A stretch of DNA of 50,255 nt from NCBI GenBank assembly GCA_017996395.1, contig JAGOHA010000005.1:14026-64280 (forward strand), given 5' to 3'. The translations under genes and the position numbers were made by a program. Position 1 is the first letter of the stretch. Every line of letters starts with the position of its first letter. The DNA comes from Acidobacteriota bacterium. GTDB lineage: Bacteria; Acidobacteriota; JAAYUB01. Positions 49,584 through 50,255 of this stretch are shown here, piece after piece. The notes beneath the pieces are model-generated. The model had not been told where the DNA came from. It saw only the letters and a list, made by a program, of their open reading frames with translations, and did no database searches.

Positions 49584-50255
49584 TCAGCGTCCGGCGGCGG
49601 CGGGTTCCGCGAGGCGGGCGAGCTCGGGGTGGACCAGGCGGTAGAGCCGCATGTTGGCCATCACGTGGTTCACGTAGCCGCGGGTCTGATGGAAGTGGAT
49701 CTCCGGCGGCAAGTACAGGTCGGCTGGCTGGCCGGCCAGGCGGGTCCAGTACGCCGCCTGGCCGAGGCCGGCGTTGTACGCGGCGGCCGAGGCGGCGGGC
49801 GACTGGAGGCGGTCCAGCAGTTCGCGCAGATAGCGGACGCCGAGCCGGATGTTCAGCCCCGGCTGGTACAGGGCGGCGCCGGTGTCGGGCAACTCGATGC
49901 CGCTCCGGGCCGCCACCGCGCGGGCCGTGTCGGGCATGAGCTGCATCAGCCCGCGGGCGGAGACCGGGGAGTGGGCGCGGGGATTGAACCGGCTCTCCTG
50001 GTGGATGATGCTGAAGATCAGGTAGGGATCGACGCCGGCGTCCCGGTTGGCGGCGCGGACGTCCTCCTGGTAGGGCGCCGGATAGCTGAGGCGGAGCAAC
50101 TCCGGGTTGATCATCGCCAGCGGCGTGCCGTCGGGATAGCGCTCCAGGGCCAGGTAGGACCAGCGATACGCCTGGTGCGGGGCGCCGGCCCGCTCGAACA
50201 GGCGGGCCAGCGTCACCGCGCGCCGGATGGACAGGTCGCGCTCGGAGTCGCCGGT
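49584..50255 (-). CDS. slt: Soluble lytic murein transglycosylase (5' end beyond window)
   Basis: 224 codons visible; the frame continues past the right edge (GTG at 50216 is internal). SLT domain: IFSIIHQESRFNPRAHS, with the catalytic glutamate in QES, then SARGLMQLMPDTA and SAAAYNAGLG. The helical region upstream looks like the Slt70 superhelix. The enzyme cleaves peptidoglycan to 1,6-anhydro-muropeptides in the periplasm. The C-terminus matches full-length homologues. It is upstream of asnS, which has its own promoter in the 69-bp gap. Confidence 0.92.
   Translation of the reverse strand, partial: TGDSERDLSIRRAVTLARLFERAGAPHQAYRWSYLALERYPDGTPLAMINPELLRLSYPAPYQEDVRAANRDAGVDPYLIFSIIHQESRFNPRAHSPVSARGLMQLMPDTARAVAARSGIELPDTGAALYQPGLNIRLGVRYLRELLDRLQSPAASAAAYNAGLGQAAYWTRLAGQPADLYLPPEIHFHQTRGYVNHVMANMRLYRLVHPELARLAEPAAAGR

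Overview
The window is about 50 kb of GC-rich bacterial chromosome with dense protein-coding genes. It has no rRNA, no tRNA, no insertion sequence, no CRISPR array and no sign of a recent insertion. The cell is Gram-negative: the window encodes a TamB/BamA-type outer membrane assembly operon, a DUF481-type outer membrane protein, periplasmic proteases and murein hydrolases. It is probably an anaerobe or fermenter, because it carries indolepyruvate:ferredoxin oxidoreductase, a tungsten-type aldehyde:ferredoxin oxidoreductase with its own polyferredoxin, and a 56-residue 2[4Fe-4S] ferredoxin. The MglA/MglB pair, Bat-type VWA proteins and FHA signalling point to Acidobacteriota or a former-deltaproteobacterial lineage. 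I favour Acidobacteriota, but this is inference from gene content and not from a phylogeny. Many intergenic regions carry recognisable sigma-70-type promoters with 17-18 bp spacers, and these helped decide several start codons.

Layout. 1-7990: a secreted M28 peptidase running off the left edge, a secreted serine hydrolase, ribosomal protein bL28, a bifunctional (p)ppGpp synthetase/hydrolase, a glycosyltransferase, a YhbY-type RNA-binding protein and a VTT/DedA-type membrane protein. 8115-15472: a tight operon of TamB, a BamA/TamA-type barrel and a SurA-like chaperone without a PPIase domain. 15489-22000: a CxxS thioredoxin-fold protein, a DUF362/ferredoxin protein coupled to an M23 peptidase, a heptanucleotide inverted repeat array, an M48 protease, an HtrA protease and an orphan amino-acid-binding lipoprotein. 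22034-28197: a six-gene minus-strand operon (BatB-BatC fusion, BatD, UppP, an unknown secreted protein, TsaB, RimI). 28318-30636: an FHA/zinc-ribbon protein, MglB-like Roadblock protein and MglA GTPase. 30719-32116: a four-helix membrane protein and an ECF sigma factor. 32355-42483: the redox region (ferredoxin, IorB, IorA, a HAD-like protein, AOR, polyferredoxin, a ThiS/MoaD-like carrier, a TPR-zincin and a radical SAM/SPASM protein). 42579-50255: a sugar nucleotidyltransferase, a DUF481 barrel, a glycerophosphodiesterase, a large secreted propeller protein, AsnS and the end of a lytic transglycosylase.

How the parts may work together. IorAB oxidises aryl-pyruvates (from aromatic amino acids) to aryl-acetyl-CoA and reduces ferredoxin. 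AOR interconverts aldehydes and acids with ferredoxin. The nearby carrier protein and radical SAM protein are candidates for tungstopterin supply or AOR maturation. The envelope genes cover outer membrane protein delivery, quality control, murein remodelling and lipid-carrier recycling. The FHA-MglB-MglA set probably sets cell polarity under phosphorylation control.

The most unusual non-coding element is the array at 18560-18698. Two oppositely oriented blocks of 7-bp repeats fill the whole gap between two convergent genes and contain both stop codons. No stretch longer than 300 bases lacks a gene.
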